DNA of 64,000 nt, from positions 11,068,638 through 11,132,637 of the forward strand of contig NC_081331.1 of the NCBI RefSeq assembly GCF_022539665.2. The letters are read 5' to 3'. The position numbers were made by a program, and so were the translations under genes. Below the pieces are notes generated by a model, which saw nothing but the letters and a program-made list of their open reading frames with translations, did no database searches and was not told where the DNA came from. The stretch comes from Daphnia carinata. Lineage: Eukaryota > Arthropoda > Branchiopoda > Diplostraca > Daphniidae. Below, in pieces: positions 63,190 through 64,000 of the stretch. Numbering within the stretch: position 1 is the first letter of the stretch; each line of letters opens with the position of its first letter.

Positions 63190-64000
63190 TTAGTTATTGT
63201 CATTTGGGAACTTCGCAGCCTTGGAAAGTTTGCAGTGAAGACTCATATGTCTTTTAACTTTTGAGTTACTTGTAAATTTTGCTTCACAATTAAGACAACT
63301 GAATGCTTTCTCACCTGTTGTCAAATATTTGGGCAAAAAAAGAAAATAGTGAGAAATGCAACTATTTCCATTTGGCTCCAACTATAATTATAATAAAAGC
63401 ACGTTACCTGTGTGAGACATCTTGTGAGTTTTAAGTCTGTGTGTTGTCCGGAAACATCTACCACATGTCTCACACTGGAAAGGTTTGGCTCCTGTATGTT
63501 CTTGCTTATGTATCTTTAAATTCATTGGGTGAGTATATGCTGAGGTTTCACAAATCATTAGTTACTCTTAAGGTATTCAAACATGAGAAAAACATTACCT
63601 TTTTCGCAAAGGTCACATTTAAATGGTTTTTCTTTCGTATGAGTCAATTCATGCATTTGCAAATTATTTTTTAATCTAAATGCTTTGCCACAAAACTCAC
63701 AAATGAATTGATAGTCAGCAGAGTGGAGTTTCTGATGATTTCTCAAATATGATAATGTAAAGAACTGCTTGTTGCATTCTTCACAAACATATGGCTTGTT
63801 TCCTGTATGTCTATTGAGATGATCCATATACTTTAACAAAGATATAAAGTTTGCGCCACACTCATTGCAGATGTGTCTGTCACAGCCAGTGGGTCCAGAA
63901 TGATGCAGCTCTTCTGTCACTGTTGGCATTTTCATAACACCATGGCAAGATTCTTGAGTTTTCCCATCTTGAGTTGTTTTATGGCTTGCTGGATTACTTA
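63190..64000 (-). CDS. C2H2 zinc-finger protein, 5' end beyond the window
   Basis: Probable DNA-binding transcription factor in the nucleus. Reading down the minus strand, exons are 64000-63599, 63539-63408 and 63314-63190. Six C2H2 fingers follow one another: RHICNECGANF.., YVCEECNKQF.., FICEFCGKAF.., FKCDLCEKAY.. (built across the first junction), FQCETCGRCF.. and FSCLNCEAKF... Linkers TGNKPY, TKEKPF, TGAKPF and TGEKAF are close to the canonical TGEKPF. The protein ends PNDNN after the last finger. The frame is open to the right edge without a stop, so the N-terminus is missing; an in-frame ATG at 63935 is probably internal. I cannot assign an orthologue from the fingers alone. Confidence 0.88.

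Overview
The window looks like nuclear DNA from a branchiopod crustacean, most likely a Daphnia species. It carries two HR97-type nuclear receptors (the NR1L group described in Daphnia). Its other genes are arthropod-like orthologues of TDRD3, nocturnin, a ClC-3/4/5-type chloride/proton exchanger, myosin VIIa and NDUFA2. Genes are split by many short GT-AG introns, mostly 60-100 bp, in AT-rich sequence full of A and T runs. I see no prokaryotic operon, CRISPR array, intact transposon or confident tRNA/rRNA gene. All exon joins were read by eye from reading-frame continuity, GT/AG sites and remembered family sequences; nothing was aligned by computer.

Left half (1-29.5 kb): two tandem, same-strand HR97 paralogues at 4.9-7.2 kb and 17.2-19.5 kb share exon structure, including a middle exon of exactly 529 nt in both. 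Long stretches without recognisable genes surround them (about 4.9, 10 and 10 kb). These probably hold 5' UTR exons, promoters and enhancers, but I can only point to weak promoter candidates.

Right half (29.5-64 kb) is gene-dense. TDRD3 (+) and nocturnin (-) are convergent, with 349 bp between stop codons. A ~4.5 kb gap with one candidate micro-ORF leads to a complete 15-coding-exon ClC exchanger gene (+). After ~4.6 kb of apparently gene-free DNA comes a 32-coding-exon myosin VIIa gene (+) of 13.7 kb, with every motor, IQ, MyTH4, FERM and SH3 block present. At the right end, NDUFA2 (+) is convergent with a C2H2 zinc-finger gene (-) that runs off the edge.

The genes do not form one pathway. 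HR97 proteins are ligand-type transcription factors. TDRD3 acts on RNA and topoisomerase 3-beta. Nocturnin is a circadian-linked NADP(H) phosphatase. The ClC protein acidifies endosomes. Myosin VIIa builds actin protrusions. NDUFA2 is part of respiratory complex I.

Most interesting points: an unexplained in-frame alternative first exon deep inside myosin VIIa that would yield a tail-only MyTH4-FERM protein; a frame break in a T run of the same gene; replacement of the ClC selectivity-filter serine by glycine; a possible AF-2 helix displaced to the far C-terminus of both HR97 receptors; and intron-retention reading frames in HR97 and TDRD3. I found no wholly new biological system.
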